A stretch of DNA of 64,000 bases from Peribacillus saganii (GCF_003429095.1 NZ_QVTE01000016.1:124001-188000), one strand, 5' to 3'. Shown: positions 35,276 to 45,859, counted from the first letter of the stretch. The notes: generated by a model from the sequence alone, not told the origin. Numbers and translations: made by a program.

Positions 35276-36535
35276 ATGACTATTACTCTGAAAAAAGATG
35301 CATTAGTATCACGTTACAAGGAAGTCCGTTTGTTCACTGAGCAAATTGTTCAACCGCTGGAAGTTGAGGATTATATCATTCAGGCCAATGCCGATAGCAG
35401 CCCGCCCAAATGGCATATAGCCCATACTACTTGGTTTTTTGAACGATTTATATTAAAAGAGTTTAAAAAAGATTATCAGGAGCTTAATCCTCAATTTGAT
35501 TATCTTTTCAATTCGTATTATGAAACGATTGGGCCATTCCATCCCCGTCATCATCGAGGTGTATTAGCAAGACCGAGTGTTGAAGAGGTGTATACATATC
35601 GGAAATATGTGGATGAAAATATGGTTCAGCTCATGGAAAATAGTAATGAAAGCGAAATCGATGAAATTAAAAGTTTATTAGAAATAGGTCTGCAGCATGA
35701 ACAACAGCACCAAGAACTGCTTATAACTGACATCAAGTACAATTTTTCCCAAAACCCATTATTTCCGGTATATGCACCTTTGAAAACAAGTAATAATGAT
35801 CAGATACCTATATTATTTAAAGAATTTCAAGGGGGATTACTGGAAATAGGGCATAGTGGGGACGATTTTTCTTTTGATAATGAGAGACCAAGACATAAAG
35901 TTTGGTTAGAGCCATTTATACTTGCCAATCGCCCTGTTACAAATCGGGAATTTTTATTGTTTATGGAAGACGGTGGTTATAAGAAACCTGAATTTTGGCT
36001 ATCCGACGGCTGGGCAGCTGTAAAGAAGTTTGGCTGGCAATCTCCGCTGTATTGGAGAAAAGAAAATGAAGAGTGGATGCAATTTACTCTATCGGGGGAG
36101 AAACTATTACATTTAGATGAACCTGTATGCCACGTAAGTTTTTACGAAGCAGATGCTTATGCAAGATGGGCGGGAAAGAGACTGCCCACGGAAGCGGAGT
36201 GGGAGGTTGCAGCAGAGGGTCTCATACCTCAGGGGAATTTTGTAGAAAATCAGTATTTTCATCCATTATCCTCTTTAGAGGAACAAAAATCGCTTTTTAA
36301 AATGTTTGGAGATGTTTGGGAATGGACGAGTAGTGCATATTCACCCTATCCCCGATCCAAACCATTAGAGGGAGCATTAGGAGAATATAACGCTAAATTC
36401 ATGTGTAATCAGATGGTGCTGCGAGGAGGTTCTTGTGCAACCCCATCGACCCATATTCGTGCTACGTATCGTAACTTTTTCCAGCCGGAAAAGCGCTGGC
36501 AATTCACTGGAATACGTTTAGCCGGGAATGTATGA
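35276..36535 (+). CDS. egtB: EgtB-like non-haem iron sulfoxide synthase
   Basis: 419 residues: N-terminal DinB_2-like helical domain and C-terminal formylglycine-generating-enzyme (FGE-sulfatase) domain. The iron ligands are visible as His50 (or 47) in WHIAHTTWFFERF and HEQQHQE (His141, His145, Glu147; the HX3HXE motif). The C-terminal domain has GHSGDDFSFDNERPRH, GKRLPTEAEWE and LRGGSCATP. EgtB joins cysteine or glutamyl-cysteine to hercynine in ergothioneine synthesis. No EgtD methyltransferase is nearby, so the actual substrate is open. ATG at 35276 follows AAGGAAG. Confidence 0.85.
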   Translation: MTITLKKDALVSRYKEVRLFTEQIVQPLEVEDYIIQANADSSPPKWHIAHTTWFFERFILKEFKKDYQELNPQFDYLFNSYYETIGPFHPRHHRGVLARPSVEEVYTYRKYVDENMVQLMENSNESEIDEIKSLLEIGLQHEQQHQELLITDIKYNFSQNPLFPVYAPLKTSNNDQIPILFKEFQGGLLEIGHSGDDFSFDNERPRHKVWLEPFILANRPVTNREFLLFMEDGGYKKPEFWLSDGWAAVKKFGWQSPLYWRKENEEWMQFTLSGEKLLHLDEPVCHVSFYEADAYARWAGKRLPTEAEWEVAAEGLIPQGNFVENQYFHPLSSLEEQKSLFKMFGDVWEWTSSAYSPYPRSKPLEGALGEYNAKFMCNQMVLRGGSCATPSTHIRATYRNFFQPEKRWQFTGIRLAGNV

Positions 36536-36848
36536 TGGAGACTAGAAATTCATAAAAAGGGAAATTTTGGTAAAGTCCTGAAACGACATGCGTGACTAGT
36601 TCAGTTCAATATTTAAAAAACAAGAGGACTGTAGTCATTCTAGATAAACAATAGAATGGCTTTTTTTATGCGTGATAATTCAGCATAACTACTGTTTAAG
36701 TGATTTTAAAATGATCTATTAATTAAGCAATAACTGATAAACTGCCAGAACAATATCAAATACTTGAAGTGTTTAAACCGCCAATATGAAAGTTTAAATA
36801 AGATTAATTAGGGTATCTATTTATTAAACGTCACTAAGGAGATGATAT
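36536..36848. other. Intergenic stretch with terminator of egtB
   Basis: No gene was seen. It holds one terminator (36634-36667) and AT-rich promoter-like sequence before the lipoprotein gene. Confidence 0.4.
36634..36667 (+). terminator. Terminator after egtB
   Basis: CATTCTA / TAGAATG stem with a 9-base loop, then GC and seven T residues. Confidence 0.75.
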
Positions 36849-37052
36849 ATGATGAAATTTAAAAACCTACTTTTATCAATCCCTTTAAGTGCGGGTTTAT
36901 TAGTAGCAGGGTGTGCTGAAGCTGATCCAGCGCCTGAAGATGACAACATGGAAGAACAAGATAATATGGAGCTCGAAGTTCCAGAGGCTGATGAGGAAAA
37001 TCTTGACAAAGATGAACCGGACATGACAGAAGAGCCTTCGGAAGAACAGTGA
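36849..37052 (+). CDS. Small acidic lipoprotein
   Basis: 67 residues: signal peptide with lipobox LVAGC (Cys about residue 22), then a very acidic tail rich in Asp/Glu, Met and Pro. After lipid attachment the exposed part would be about 45 residues and disordered. AAGGAG precedes the ATG; ATG 36852 is an equal alternative. Function unknown. Confidence 0.7.
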   Translation: MMKFKNLLLSIPLSAGLLVAGCAEADPAPEDDNMEEQDNMELEVPEADEENLDKDEPDMTEEPSEEQ

Positions 37053-37077
37053 TAATCTGTTTTATATAAGCACCAAG

Positions 37078-37106
37078 TAACAGCTGCCATGCAGCTGTTA
37101 TTTGCT
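37078..37106 (+). terminator. Terminator after the small lipoprotein gene
   Basis: TAACAGCTGC / GCAGCTGTTA perfect stem with a 3-base loop, followed by TTTGC. Confidence 0.7.
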
Positions 37107-37303
37107 TTCACCGGGATTTTTTATCTTGCAGCATCTCCAACACCAGTCATGCTGTAGTTTTGTGTGTTGATGAAATTAAGGCTAGACCATAAATTTCCTT
37201 TTTAAGCAGTGCGTCTGTGTTATAAAAAACATTCAAAAACAGCAATAACACCCTTTCTGCCTGAGAGGGTATTATTGCCGTGTATATACTGCATCAATGT
37301 TTT

Positions 37304-37912
37304 TTATTGTCTGTTTTTTTTGGATGAGAGCCATTTTATCTTTGGCTCGGTTTTATTTCTGATTCGGCGGATGTTTGCCCTGTGGCGGTAGATAATAAAG
37401 GTCGCCATAACAAGCAGGACTATTAGCAGGGGAATGTCTTCATGGTTTGTGGCGAGAGTGTATAAAACGGCAAATACAGCTGTAATCATTGAGGCAAGTG
37501 AAACATATTTTGTAATGAAGAGCCCCAAAGCAAACACAAGAAATACCAGCAGGAACAATAACGGGGCATACCCAAGCAACACTCCTCCCGAAGTGGCTAC
37601 AGCCTTTCCTCCGCGAAAGCCTGCGAAGATAGGGAACATATGTCCGATAACACTGAACACACCTGCCAATAGGGGATGTATGTCGGCGCCCAGCCAAGCT
37701 GGGACAAGGGTAGCAATCGTTCCTTTCAGAACATCCATCAGCGTAACTGCGACACCTGCTTTAACACCCAGAGTCCGAAAGGTATTGGTTCCGCCCAGGT
37801 TGCCGCTGCCATGCTCCCGGATATCTTTTTTGTAAAAAACCTTGCCAATAATCAGTCCTGAAGGAATCGAGCCTATCAGATACGCTAGAATTAATGAGAT
37901 AATAGTAATCAT
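37304..37912 (-). CDS. plsY: Glycerol-3-phosphate acyltransferase PlsY
   Basis: Membrane acyltransferase that transfers an acyl group from acyl-phosphate to glycerol 3-phosphate, the first step of phospholipid synthesis. 202 residues, about five membrane helices. Motifs: [11 protein letters not shown] near residue 37, [13 protein letters not shown] [12 protein letters not shown] near 95 and ATNHEDIPL near 165. The ATG at 37912 begins exactly at [17 protein letters not shown] and follows AAAGGGC; an upstream frame would add 22 unlikely residues. It was named yneS in B. subtilis. Confidence 0.93.
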   Translation of the reverse strand: MITIISLILAYLIGSIPSGLIIGKVFYKKDIREHGSGNLGGTNTFRTLGVKAGVAVTLMDVLKGTIATLVPAWLGADIHPLLAGVFSVIGHMFPIFAGFRGGKAVATSGGVLLGYAPLLFLLVFLVFALGLFITKYVSLASMITAVFAVLYTLATNHEDIPLLIVLLVMATFIIYRHRANIRRIRNKTEPKIKWLSSKKNRQ

Positions 37913-37993
37913 ATAAATGCCCTTTCTTACCATCTTCAAGTTTCTCTTCATTTTACCATGAGTTGGACAAAAAGCCATAAGGGAGACTATATT

Positions 37994-39292
37994 ATGAAAA
38001 ATTTATTTGGTGCCGTTCAATGGGCGGCTTTCATGATTGCTTCATCCATTGTTGCCCCTATTGCCATTGCAGATTTATTTCAGCTAAATCCGTCAGATTC
38101 CGCGGCTTTTGTCCAGAGGACTATCATGGTTCTCGGGATTGCAGGAATGATCCAGGTTACCGCCGGTCACAAGCTGCCAATTAATGAAGGTCCTGCCGGG
38201 CTTTGGTGGGGTGTTTTTGCATTGTATGCTGGTTTTGGGGCCTCACTTTTTGGTTCTGCAGCCAATACGCTCCAAGCGCTACAGGCTGCTTTGGTTGCCA
38301 GCGGATTGTTATTTGTTCTGCTTAGCCTGTCGGGTATTATCACTAAGATAAGCCGATTGTTTACGCCTGTTGTAACAGGTGTTTTTTTGCTCTTGCTTGT
38401 CTTGCAGTTAAGCAAGTCGTTTATAAGCGGAATGCTTGGGATTGGCTTTTTTAAAGAAGGAATCGATTTGAAAATTGGTGCGCTGAGTATGGCTGTTGTT
38501 TTTTTCACCTTTTACCTTACCCGCCATACTAATGGAATTATCCGTCAATATGCCATTTTGATTGCTTTAGCCGCAGGCTGGCTGTTGTTTATCCTTACAG
38601 GAGCGGTTAAACCTATTGATTTATCTGCAGAAAATGTCATTTCTTTTCCAGGGATCTTCGTTTTTGGACCGCCTGTTTTTGAACCAGGTATGATAGCTGC
38701 TTCGGCTTTTGTGACCTTGCTTTTATTAACGAATATGATTGCGAGTGTCCAGGTTGCTGAAAGCGTGATAAAATCCGCCGTCAAGGGTGATATAAAGAAG
38801 GCAAGTCTGAAAAGGGCCGGATTTGCCACAGGAATCAATCAGATGCTCGGGGGCCTTTTTAGTGCAGTTGGACCTGTACCGATATCGGGGGCGGCGGGGT
38901 TTATTGCATCAACCGGATTTACAGCACGGCTGCCTTTCTTTCTAGGCAGTTTGCTTGTCATCATATTAAGCTTTTTTCCTTTCATGATGAGGCTTTTTTC
39001 GTCCATTCCTGTCCCGGTTGGATATGCGGTAACTTTCGTCATTTTTACAAATATCCTAGGCCTGGCATTGAAAGAGTTTGAGAAAGAAACAGAGCCAGAT
39101 AGGACGAAGGTCGTAATCGCTTTTTCTCTTAAGTGTGGCATAGGGGTGATGTTTTTGGAGCCAAAAGCATTTGCAGGATTGCCTGTTATTGCCACCTCAA
39201 TTTTAAATAATGGAATGATTCTTGGAAGCATTATCGCAATTTTTACTGACCGTCTTACCGTTCAGATCGCAAAGCGACGTTCTAACGGCTAG
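37994..39292 (+). CDS. Nucleobase permease of the NCS2 (xanthine/uracil) family
   Basis: 432 residues, 12-14 membrane helices, family YwdJ-like: [20 protein letters not shown] near residue 58, then [10 protein letters not shown], the segment with [15 protein letters not shown] near residue 305 and final helices. Imports a purine or pyrimidine with a cation. GGGAG lies upstream of the ATG at 37994. Divergent from plsY; this gene is an insertion relative to B. subtilis order. Confidence 0.85.
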   Translation: MKNLFGAVQWAAFMIASSIVAPIAIADLFQLNPSDSAAFVQRTIMVLGIAGMIQVTAGHKLPINEGPAGLWWGVFALYAGFGASLFGSAANTLQALQAALVASGLLFVLLSLSGIITKISRLFTPVVTGVFLLLLVLQLSKSFISGMLGIGFFKEGIDLKIGALSMAVVFFTFYLTRHTNGIIRQYAILIALAAGWLLFILTGAVKPIDLSAENVISFPGIFVFGPPVFEPGMIAASAFVTLLLLTNMIASVQVAESVIKSAVKGDIKKASLKRAGFATGINQMLGGLFSAVGPVPISGAAGFIASTGFTARLPFFLGSLLVIILSFFPFMMRLFSSIPVPVGYAVTFVIFTNILGLALKEFEKETEPDRTKVVIAFSLKCGIGVMFLEPKAFAGLPVIATSILNNGMILGSIIAIFTDRLTVQIAKRRSNG

Positions 39293-39417
39293 CAGACATC
39301 CTATTGACCTTTATTCTTTTTCCTTTGAAGGAATTCGAAGGCAAATGTTTAATTTTAAAATAGTGGGTATTAATATTATCAGGTAGATTAGAAACTATTA
39401 CAAGGAGGTCTTCTGGC

Positions 39418-39828
39418 ATGATTGAAAATCCAGGCAGAGATGAAATAAGGGAGATTCTAAAAAAGACTAAGCGTATAGCGGTTGTTGGTTTATCCGACAA
39501 TCCAGAAAGGACTTCATATATGGTTTCCCAAGCGATGCAGGCTAACGGCTATGAAATTATTCCGGTTAATCCGTCTGTCCAGGAAGTGCTTGGAGTTAAA
39601 GCGGTCGCTTCCTTAAAGGATATTGAAGGGCATGTAGATATAGTGAATGTATTCCGCAGATCTGAATACCTTGCCGAGGTTGCTGAGGAATTTATCCAAA
39701 TTGATGCTGATGTGTTCTGGGCCCAGCTTGGTCTCGTGGATGAACAGGTATTTAATTCCCTAAGGGACAAGGGATACACAGTCATAATGGACCGATGCAT
39801 TAAAGTAGAGCACGCATTAACTAAATAG
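39418..39828 (+). CDS. yneT: CoA-binding protein YneT
   Basis: 136-residue Rossmann-fold CoA-binding domain: IAVVGLSDNPERTSYMVSQ near the start, GYEIIPVNPSV, VDIVNVFRRSEY and VFWAQLGLVDE. The family binds coenzyme A, but its role is unknown. AAGGAGG precedes the ATG. Same place before parE as in B. subtilis. Confidence 0.9.
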   Translation: MIENPGRDEIREILKKTKRIAVVGLSDNPERTSYMVSQAMQANGYEIIPVNPSVQEVLGVKAVASLKDIEGHVDIVNVFRRSEYLAEVAEEFIQIDADVFWAQLGLVDEQVFNSLRDKGYTVIMDRCIKVEHALTK

Positions 39829-39868
39829 GTACTATAGAACCATGAATTTTTATTTAACTGTGGTATTT

Positions 39869-39893
39869 AGGAGCGGATGTAACGCTCCTTTTG
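39869..39893 (+). terminator. Terminator after yneT
   Basis: AGGAGCG / CGCTCCT stem with a 7-base loop and TTTT. Confidence 0.75.
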
Positions 39894-40086
39894 CATCTTT
39901 TCCCCTATCATTCCCCTATACAATTTTCATAGAAAGAATTTATTCCACACAAGCTAATAAACATGAATTAGCGTTTTTTTTTCGAAAGGTTATTTGCCAA
40001 ATAAGAAATTATCGCTACAATAAGTCATAAGGCGTTTTATTGAGACCGTATAAAAAATTGTATACTTCAATACAGTGTGGGAACAT

Positions 40087-40115
40087 TTGTTCTTTTTGCT
40101 AAATTGGCTTATAAT
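40087..40115 (+). promoter_or_regulatory. Promoter of parE-parC
   Basis: TTGTTC, 17 bases, TATAAT. It leaves an untranslated leader of about 100 bases before the GTG of parE. Confidence 0.65.
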
Positions 40116-40223
40116 AGTATTGGAGCAAGAATTGTTCGGTAGGCATCATGCATGTAGACTGGGTGATTGCGTTTGCCAGCAATGTAAAGATGCTTTGTGC
40201 TTGAAACGAAAGGGGATTTTTTA

Positions 40224-42215
40224 GTGGCTAGAAATGTTAAGCCAATCGAATATAATGACGATGCGATACAGGTGCTTGAAGGCCTTGAAGCCGTCAGAAA
40301 ACGTCCGGGCATGTATATCGGAAGTACAGATGTACGCGGGCTTCACCATCTTGTTTATGAAATTGTAGATAATTCCGTTGACGAAGCGCTGGCAGGCTTT
40401 GGCGATCATATAATTGTGAGGATACATAAAGATAACAGTATTAGCGTAACTGATAAAGGACGCGGTATGCCAACAGGTATGCATAAAATGGGCAAACCCA
40501 CTCCTGAAGTCATTTTGACTATTTTGCACGCTGGCGGAAAATTCGGCCAGGGAGGATACAAAACGAGCGGCGGTCTGCACGGAGTGGGTGCTTCGGTAGT
40601 TAATGCCTTATCAGAATGGCTCATCGTTACAATCAAACGCGACGGGTTTGTGTATGAACAGCGTTTTCATGAAGGAGGAAAGCCGCTAACTACTCTTGAA
40701 AAGACTGGAAAAACGAATCAGTCCGGAACAAAGATCCACTTTAAGCCTGATCCATCAATATTTTCAACAACAACCTTCAATTATGAAACCCTATCTGAAC
40801 GCCTGCGCGAATCAGCATTCCTGTTAAAAGGGATGAAAATTGAATTGATTGATGATCGCCATGACAATCAGGACCTTTTTTATTTTGAAAATGGAATAGA
40901 AGCCTTCGTTGCCTACCTAAACGAAGAAAAAGACACGCTTCACCAGGTGGTCAGCTTTGAAGGCGAACAAAATGGAATTGAAATTGACTTTGCTTTTCAA
41001 TTTAATGACGGCTTTTCTGAAAACGTCCTAAGCTTTGTCAATAATGTCCGCACCAAGGACGGTGGGACCCATGAAGTGGGTGCCAAAACGGCTATGACAA
41101 GGGCTTTCAATGAATATGCGAGAAAGACCGGCCTGTTGAAGGAAAAGGATAAAAACCTTGAAGGGTCTGATATCCGCGAGGGTCTGTCAGCTATTATTTC
41201 AGCCAGGATTCCAGAAGAACTGCTTCAATTTGAAGGCCAGACTAAAAGCAAGCTGGGGACAAGCGATGCACGATCGGCGGTTGATTCGATAGTTTCAGAG
41301 CATCTCGCTTATTTCTTTGAAGAAAATCCGGAGACAGGTACCTTGCTGGTAAAGAAATCAATTAAGGCTTTCCAGGCCAGGGAAGCTGCACGTAAAGCCA
41401 GAGAGGAAGCGAGAAGCGGAAAGAAGCGGAAGAAATCGGAAGCAATCCTTTCAGGTAAGCTGACTCCTGCCCAATCGCGCAATCCTCAAAGGAATGAATT
41501 ATACCTGGTTGAGGGTGACTCTGCAGGCGGTTCGGCAAAACAGGGCCGCGATCGCCGATTCCAGGCAGTGCTGCCGCTCCGGGGTAAGGTAATCAATACA
41601 GAAAAGGCAAAGCTTCAGGATATTTTTAAAAATGAAGAGATCAATACGATTATCCATGCAATTGGCGGGGGAGTAGGCCCTGATTTTAACGTGGAAGACA
41701 TAAATTACGATAAAATCATTATCATGACGGATGCCGATACGGATGGCGCCCATATCCAGGTGCTTTTGCTGACATTCTTTTATCGCTACATGAAGCCGCT
41801 AATTGAAGCCGGTAAGGTATATATTGCCCTGCCGCCGCTTTACAAGGTGAGCAAAGGGAGCGGTAAAAAGGAAGTAATAGAGTACAGCTGGAGCGATGAC
41901 GATCTCCAGGATGTAATCAAAAAAGTAGGCCGCGGGTATATGCTTCAGCGCTATAAAGGGCTTGGAGAAATGAATGCAGACCAATTATGGGAAACAACCA
42001 TGGATCCGGAGACAAGAACATTAATACGTGTTCGGATTGATGATGCTGCCCGTGCCGAGCGGCGGGTTACGACGCTGATGGGTGACAAGGTGGAGCCGCG
42101 CAGGAAGTGGATTGAATCAAATGTTGCCTTTGGTCTCGAAGAAGATTCGAATATTTTGGATAATGAAAATATTTCGATGATAGAGGAGGACAACCAGGCA
42201 GATGTCAGCAACTGA
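40224..42215 (+). CDS. parE: Topoisomerase IV subunit B (ParE)
   Basis: ATPase subunit of topoisomerase IV, which separates linked daughter chromosomes. 663 residues from the GTG at 40224 (AAAGGGG upstream). N-terminal GHKL ATPase: EGLEAVRKRPGMYIGS, DNSVDEALAG, GRGMPTG, HGVGASVVNALS. TOPRIM region: EGDSAGGSAKQGRDR and DADTDGAH. C-terminal GLGEMN present. An earlier in-frame GTG at 40197 has no ribosome site. It overlaps parC by 14 bases. Confidence 0.97.
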   Translation: MARNVKPIEYNDDAIQVLEGLEAVRKRPGMYIGSTDVRGLHHLVYEIVDNSVDEALAGFGDHIIVRIHKDNSISVTDKGRGMPTGMHKMGKPTPEVILTILHAGGKFGQGGYKTSGGLHGVGASVVNALSEWLIVTIKRDGFVYEQRFHEGGKPLTTLEKTGKTNQSGTKIHFKPDPSIFSTTTFNYETLSERLRESAFLLKGMKIELIDDRHDNQDLFYFENGIEAFVAYLNEEKDTLHQVVSFEGEQNGIEIDFAFQFNDGFSENVLSFVNNVRTKDGGTHEVGAKTAMTRAFNEYARKTGLLKEKDKNLEGSDIREGLSAIISARIPEELLQFEGQTKSKLGTSDARSAVDSIVSEHLAYFFEENPETGTLLVKKSIKAFQAREAARKAREEARSGKKRKKSEAILSGKLTPAQSRNPQRNELYLVEGDSAGGSAKQGRDRRFQAVLPLRGKVINTEKAKLQDIFKNEEINTIIHAIGGGVGPDFNVEDINYDKIIIMTDADTDGAHIQVLLLTFFYRYMKPLIEAGKVYIALPPLYKVSKGSGKKEVIEYSWSDDDLQDVIKKVGRGYMLQRYKGLGEMNADQLWETTMDPETRTLIRVRIDDAARAERRVTTLMGDKVEPRRKWIESNVAFGLEEDSNILDNENISMIEEDNQADVSN

Positions 42216-44649
42216 AAAATTTCGTGACTTGCCTCTAGAAGAGGTAATAGGCGACCGTTTTGGCCGCTATAGTAAATATATTATCCAGGATCGCGCGCTT
42301 CCTGATGCGCGTGACGGCTTGAAGCCTGTTCAGCGGCGAATCCTATTTGCGATGCATGAAGAAGGCAATACCCATGAAAAGGCATTTAGAAAGTCGGCGA
42401 AAACGGTCGGGAATGTAATTGGTAATTTCCATCCGCATGGCGACAGCTCGGTTTATGACGCCATGGTGAGGATGAGCCAGGATTGGAAGCTTCGCAAACT
42501 AATGATCGAGATGCACGGGAACAACGGGAGCATCGACGGCGATCCGCCGGCTGCCATGCGTTATACAGAAGCAAGGCTCTCTGCGATTGCCGGCGAACTG
42601 CTCAAGGATATCGATAAACGAACGGTCGAGTTTGTTCCGAACTTTGATGACACTTCAAATGAACCGGTTGTCCTTCCTGCTCTTTACCCGAACCTTCTTG
42701 TCAATGGGTCCACTGGTATTTCTGCAGGATATGCAACAGAAATCCCGCCTCATCAAATAGGCGAAGTGATAGATGCGGCAATCATGCGTATTGAGAAGCC
42801 GGATTGTACAGTCGATGAACTTATGACCGTAATTAAAGGTCCTGATTTTCCTACTGGCGGCATCATTCAAGGTGTAGATGGTATCAAAAAGGCCTATGAA
42901 ACTGGTAAAGGCAAGATTATTATCCGAGGAAAAGCGGAGATTGAAGACATCCGCGGCGGCAAACAGCAAATCGTGATTACGGAAATTCCGTATGAAGTCA
43001 ATAAAGCCAATCTTGTAAAAAAAATTGATGAGTTCCGGCTTGACCGCAAAGTCGAAGGTATCTCGGAAGTCCGGGATGAAACGGACCGAACTGGACTTCG
43101 GATTGTTATTGAATTGAAAAAGGATGCAGATGGTGCCGGCGTACTGAATTATTTATATAAAAACTCCGATCTTCAGGTTGCATACAACTTCAATATGGTT
43201 GCCATTTATAAGAAGCGCCCAGTGCTTATGGGGATTAAAAAGCTTCTGGATGCCTATATTGACCACCGAAAAGAAGTTATTATCAACAGGTCACGATTTG
43301 AGCTTGAAAAGGCTCGTGACCGTTCCCATATTGTTGAAGGACTAATGAAGGCATTATCTATTTTAGATGAGGTCATTGCCGCCATCCGTGCTTCGAATGA
43401 CAAACGGGATGCAAAGGACAATCTGATTGCCAAGTTTGGTTTTACAGAACCACAGGCTGAAGCAATTGTATCTCTCCAGCTTTATCGATTAACAAATACA
43501 GACATCACGGCGCTTCAAGCAGAAGCTGAAGAGCTTGAAAAGAAAATTGCCGAACTAATGTCTATTTTGGATAATGAACGAAAGCTCCAGAGTGTTATAA
43601 AGAAAGAATTGAAAGAAGTCAAAAAAGACTTTAATGATGAGCGCCGTTCACGGATTGAGGATCAAATCGAAGAAATCAAAATCAATCTCGAGGTTCTAAT
43701 TGCCAGTGAGGATGTAATGGCTACCGTCACTAAAGAAGGCTATGTAAAGCGTACTTCTCTTCGTTCTTATGCAGCATCTGGCGGACAATCGTTCGGCATG
43801 AAGGAATCAGACAGGATATTAGGTCAATATGAGGTAAATACGACAGATGTGCTCCTTCTTTTTACCAACAAGGGCAATTATCTATTCTGTCCTGTCCATC
43901 AGCTGCCTGATATACGCTGGAAAGATATTGGACAGCATATTGCCAATATAATTCCGATAGACCGCGATGAACAAATCATCAAGGCTATTCCAATCAAAGA
44001 ATTTGATTCAGAAAGATATTTACTGTTTATTACAAAGAACGGCATGGTCAAGAAAACCGAATTAGCGGCTTATAAAGCCCAGCGATATTCGAAACCATTG
44101 GTTGCCGTCAACATTAAAGGCGAAGATTCGTTAATTGATGTGCATCTCACTACTGGCAAGTCAGAGTTATTCCTAGCCACCTACTTCGGTTATGCGTTAT
44201 GGTTTGATGAAGAAGAAGTGAGCATTGTTGGTGCCCGTGCAGCCGGGGTTAAAGGGATAAGCTTGAAGGACGGGGATTTTGTCGTGGGAGGACAAGTTAT
44301 TGAGGACTCTCAGTCAGATTCTGTCATCATTGCAACCCAGCGCGGAGCTGTTAAAAAAATGAAGATGTCCGAGTTCGAAAAAACAAGCAGGGCGAAGAGA
44401 GGCCTTGTTATGCTTCGAGAACTAAAATCAAATCCGCATAGAATCATCGGTGTTACAATTGGACAAAAGGGAGATACAATCTTTATTGAATCCCAAAAAG
44501 GTACAATTGAAAGCATACCGGTTGCACAGCTGAAAAATAGCGACCGCTATATGAACGGTTCATATTTAATTGATGAAGCCGAAAGCGGCAAAGTCATAGA
44601 AATGTGGAAAACCGTCCAGGAGAATGAAACCGATCCTCCAGTTGAATAA
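42202..44649 (+). CDS. parC: Topoisomerase IV subunit A (ParC)
   Basis: DNA-breaking subunit of topoisomerase IV, 815 residues. Active tyrosine Tyr121 in AAMRYTEARLS. The quinolone region reads HPHGDSSVYDAMVR with Ser82 and Asp86 at the places of the resistance hot spots, so it is of the sensitive type. C-terminal beta-propeller repeats follow from about residue 500. It starts inside parE (ATG at 42202), in keeping with coupled translation. The end carries a hairpin. Confidence 0.97.
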   Translation: MSATEKFRDLPLEEVIGDRFGRYSKYIIQDRALPDARDGLKPVQRRILFAMHEEGNTHEKAFRKSAKTVGNVIGNFHPHGDSSVYDAMVRMSQDWKLRKLMIEMHGNNGSIDGDPPAAMRYTEARLSAIAGELLKDIDKRTVEFVPNFDDTSNEPVVLPALYPNLLVNGSTGISAGYATEIPPHQIGEVIDAAIMRIEKPDCTVDELMTVIKGPDFPTGGIIQGVDGIKKAYETGKGKIIIRGKAEIEDIRGGKQQIVITEIPYEVNKANLVKKIDEFRLDRKVEGISEVRDETDRTGLRIVIELKKDADGAGVLNYLYKNSDLQVAYNFNMVAIYKKRPVLMGIKKLLDAYIDHRKEVIINRSRFELEKARDRSHIVEGLMKALSILDEVIAAIRASNDKRDAKDNLIAKFGFTEPQAEAIVSLQLYRLTNTDITALQAEAEELEKKIAELMSILDNERKLQSVIKKELKEVKKDFNDERRSRIEDQIEEIKINLEVLIASEDVMATVTKEGYVKRTSLRSYAASGGQSFGMKESDRILGQYEVNTTDVLLLFTNKGNYLFCPVHQLPDIRWKDIGQHIANIIPIDRDEQIIKAIPIKEFDSERYLLFITKNGMVKKTELAAYKAQRYSKPLVAVNIKGEDSLIDVHLTTGKSELFLATYFGYALWFDEEEVSIVGARAAGVKGISLKDGDFVVGGQVIEDSQSDSVIIATQRGAVKKMKMSEFEKTSRAKRGLVMLRELKSNPHRIIGVTIGQKGDTIFIESQKGTIESIPVAQLKNSDRYMNGSYLIDEAESGKVIEMWKTVQENETDPPVE

Positions 44650-44661
44650 TAAGGATATAAG

Positions 44662-44695
44662 GAAACCCTGCCGCAGTTTTTGCGTGCAGGGTTTC
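44662..44695 (+). terminator. Hairpin after parC
   Basis: GAAACCCTGC / GCAGGGTTTC, ten perfect pairs with a 14-base loop; the following T-run is weak. Confidence 0.6.
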
Positions 44696-45168
44696 TGCAT
44701 AAATTGATGTCAGCTGCCTAAAATTAGGGGGGGTATATTACATCAGTTGTTATAAAGATCCGTTAATATTACACAACAAAAGGTAGATGATTGACTTAAA
44801 GGAAGTATTTTTACACTAGCCTGCCAAGGTTATATGTTTGAAGTGGCAGTACTGCTTTTATAAGTCGGATTATCATCTATTATCGTCAACTTTCATCATA
44901 CTATCGTTAATATTTTTCAATATATCACTGCTTTTAAAGGTCATATACCTCCCGGGGAAAGGACGTAAATATAAAATCGGCGACTTGGTACATTTTTTCA
45001 TCAGCTTTTGGTCTATTTCGTCGACCTGGCTATTTTTATCGTCAACAATTGGAATATATCGATTTCTCGATAAATTTATGACAATACAAGTAGGTCATTA
45101 ATCAATTTTGGAGGACCCTGCATGTGAAAAATGTTTCACGAAATCCCAAAAGATAAGGTGAATGTTAA
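44696..45168. other. Intergenic stretch without a supported gene
   Basis: An 87-codon frame at 44838-45101 lacks a ribosome site and has random-looking composition, so it was not called. Nothing else was recognised. Confidence 0.45.
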
Positions 45169-45720
45169 ATGGAAAAATCAAATTCCTTTATATTAAAAAT
45201 TGAAAATCAAAGATGGCTTACTGACGAGGATACAGATGTATGTTCTCATGGTGAAATATACTTAAATATTAACGGTACTATTCTCACACAAACTGGTATA
45301 GAGGAGGAATGGGGAATCAGTGAGTCTGCATTAGCACTGTTAAGAACGCTTGATAGGGATTATACTTGTGATCCAGAAAAGGAAGAGGGGCTTATTCTCC
45401 ACGGCTGCGGTCTCATTTTAATGATGGGCTGCCCCATTTCAATTCATTGGTCTGTAAAGCATAAAAACGATAAAGTAATTTTATCCGATTTTGTAAAAGT
45501 GACTACCACAAACCCGCAGACGGGGAGTGTTCATTACCCAGGACTCGTGGCTACAGTAAGCCGAAATGAATACCAAAATCAAATTCTTTCTTTTGCCCAG
45601 CAAGCTAAAAGATGGTTTGACAGCTCGAAAGAAAAAAGAATTACAGATAACTTTGACAAAGAGATGTATATGGATTTTTGGAGTGAATACAACAGGTTAA
45701 TAAGAAAAGCTTTGCTTTAA
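45169..45720 (+). CDS. Unrecognised cytosolic protein
   Basis: 183 residues, no signal or membrane segment. It looks like a genuine globular protein: FILKIENQRWLTDEDTDVC, GLILHGCGLILMMGCPISIHW in the middle, and an aromatic, charged C-terminal helix (MYMDFWSEYNRLI). I do not recognise a family; small stand-alone proteins of this kind are often immunity proteins, but no toxin gene is adjacent. AAGGTG lies before the ATG. It is convergent with the permease. Confidence 0.65.
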   Translation: MEKSNSFILKIENQRWLTDEDTDVCSHGEIYLNINGTILTQTGIEEEWGISESALALLRTLDRDYTCDPEKEEGLILHGCGLILMMGCPISIHWSVKHKNDKVILSDFVKVTTTNPQTGSVHYPGLVATVSRNEYQNQILSFAQQAKRWFDSSKEKRITDNFDKEMYMDFWSEYNRLIRKALL

Positions 45721-45859
45721 TAAAATGTAAGCAATATTATTTAATGCTTCCTTTCATCCTGCACGTTTTTACTAGTAAATCATAATTACTCGTTCATTTA
45801 GATTGCTTCTATATATTAAATCCTAAAAAACTAACAACTACTTTTCATAGCCACAAACA

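Larger units (their letters stand above)
39829..40223. other. Intergenic stretch before parE
   Basis: Holds the yneT terminator and the parE promoter, both listed. No gene was seen in the rest. Confidence 0.5.

Noticed and set aside
44838-45101. 87-codon plus-strand frame
   Set aside because: No ribosome site and random-looking composition; no family pattern.
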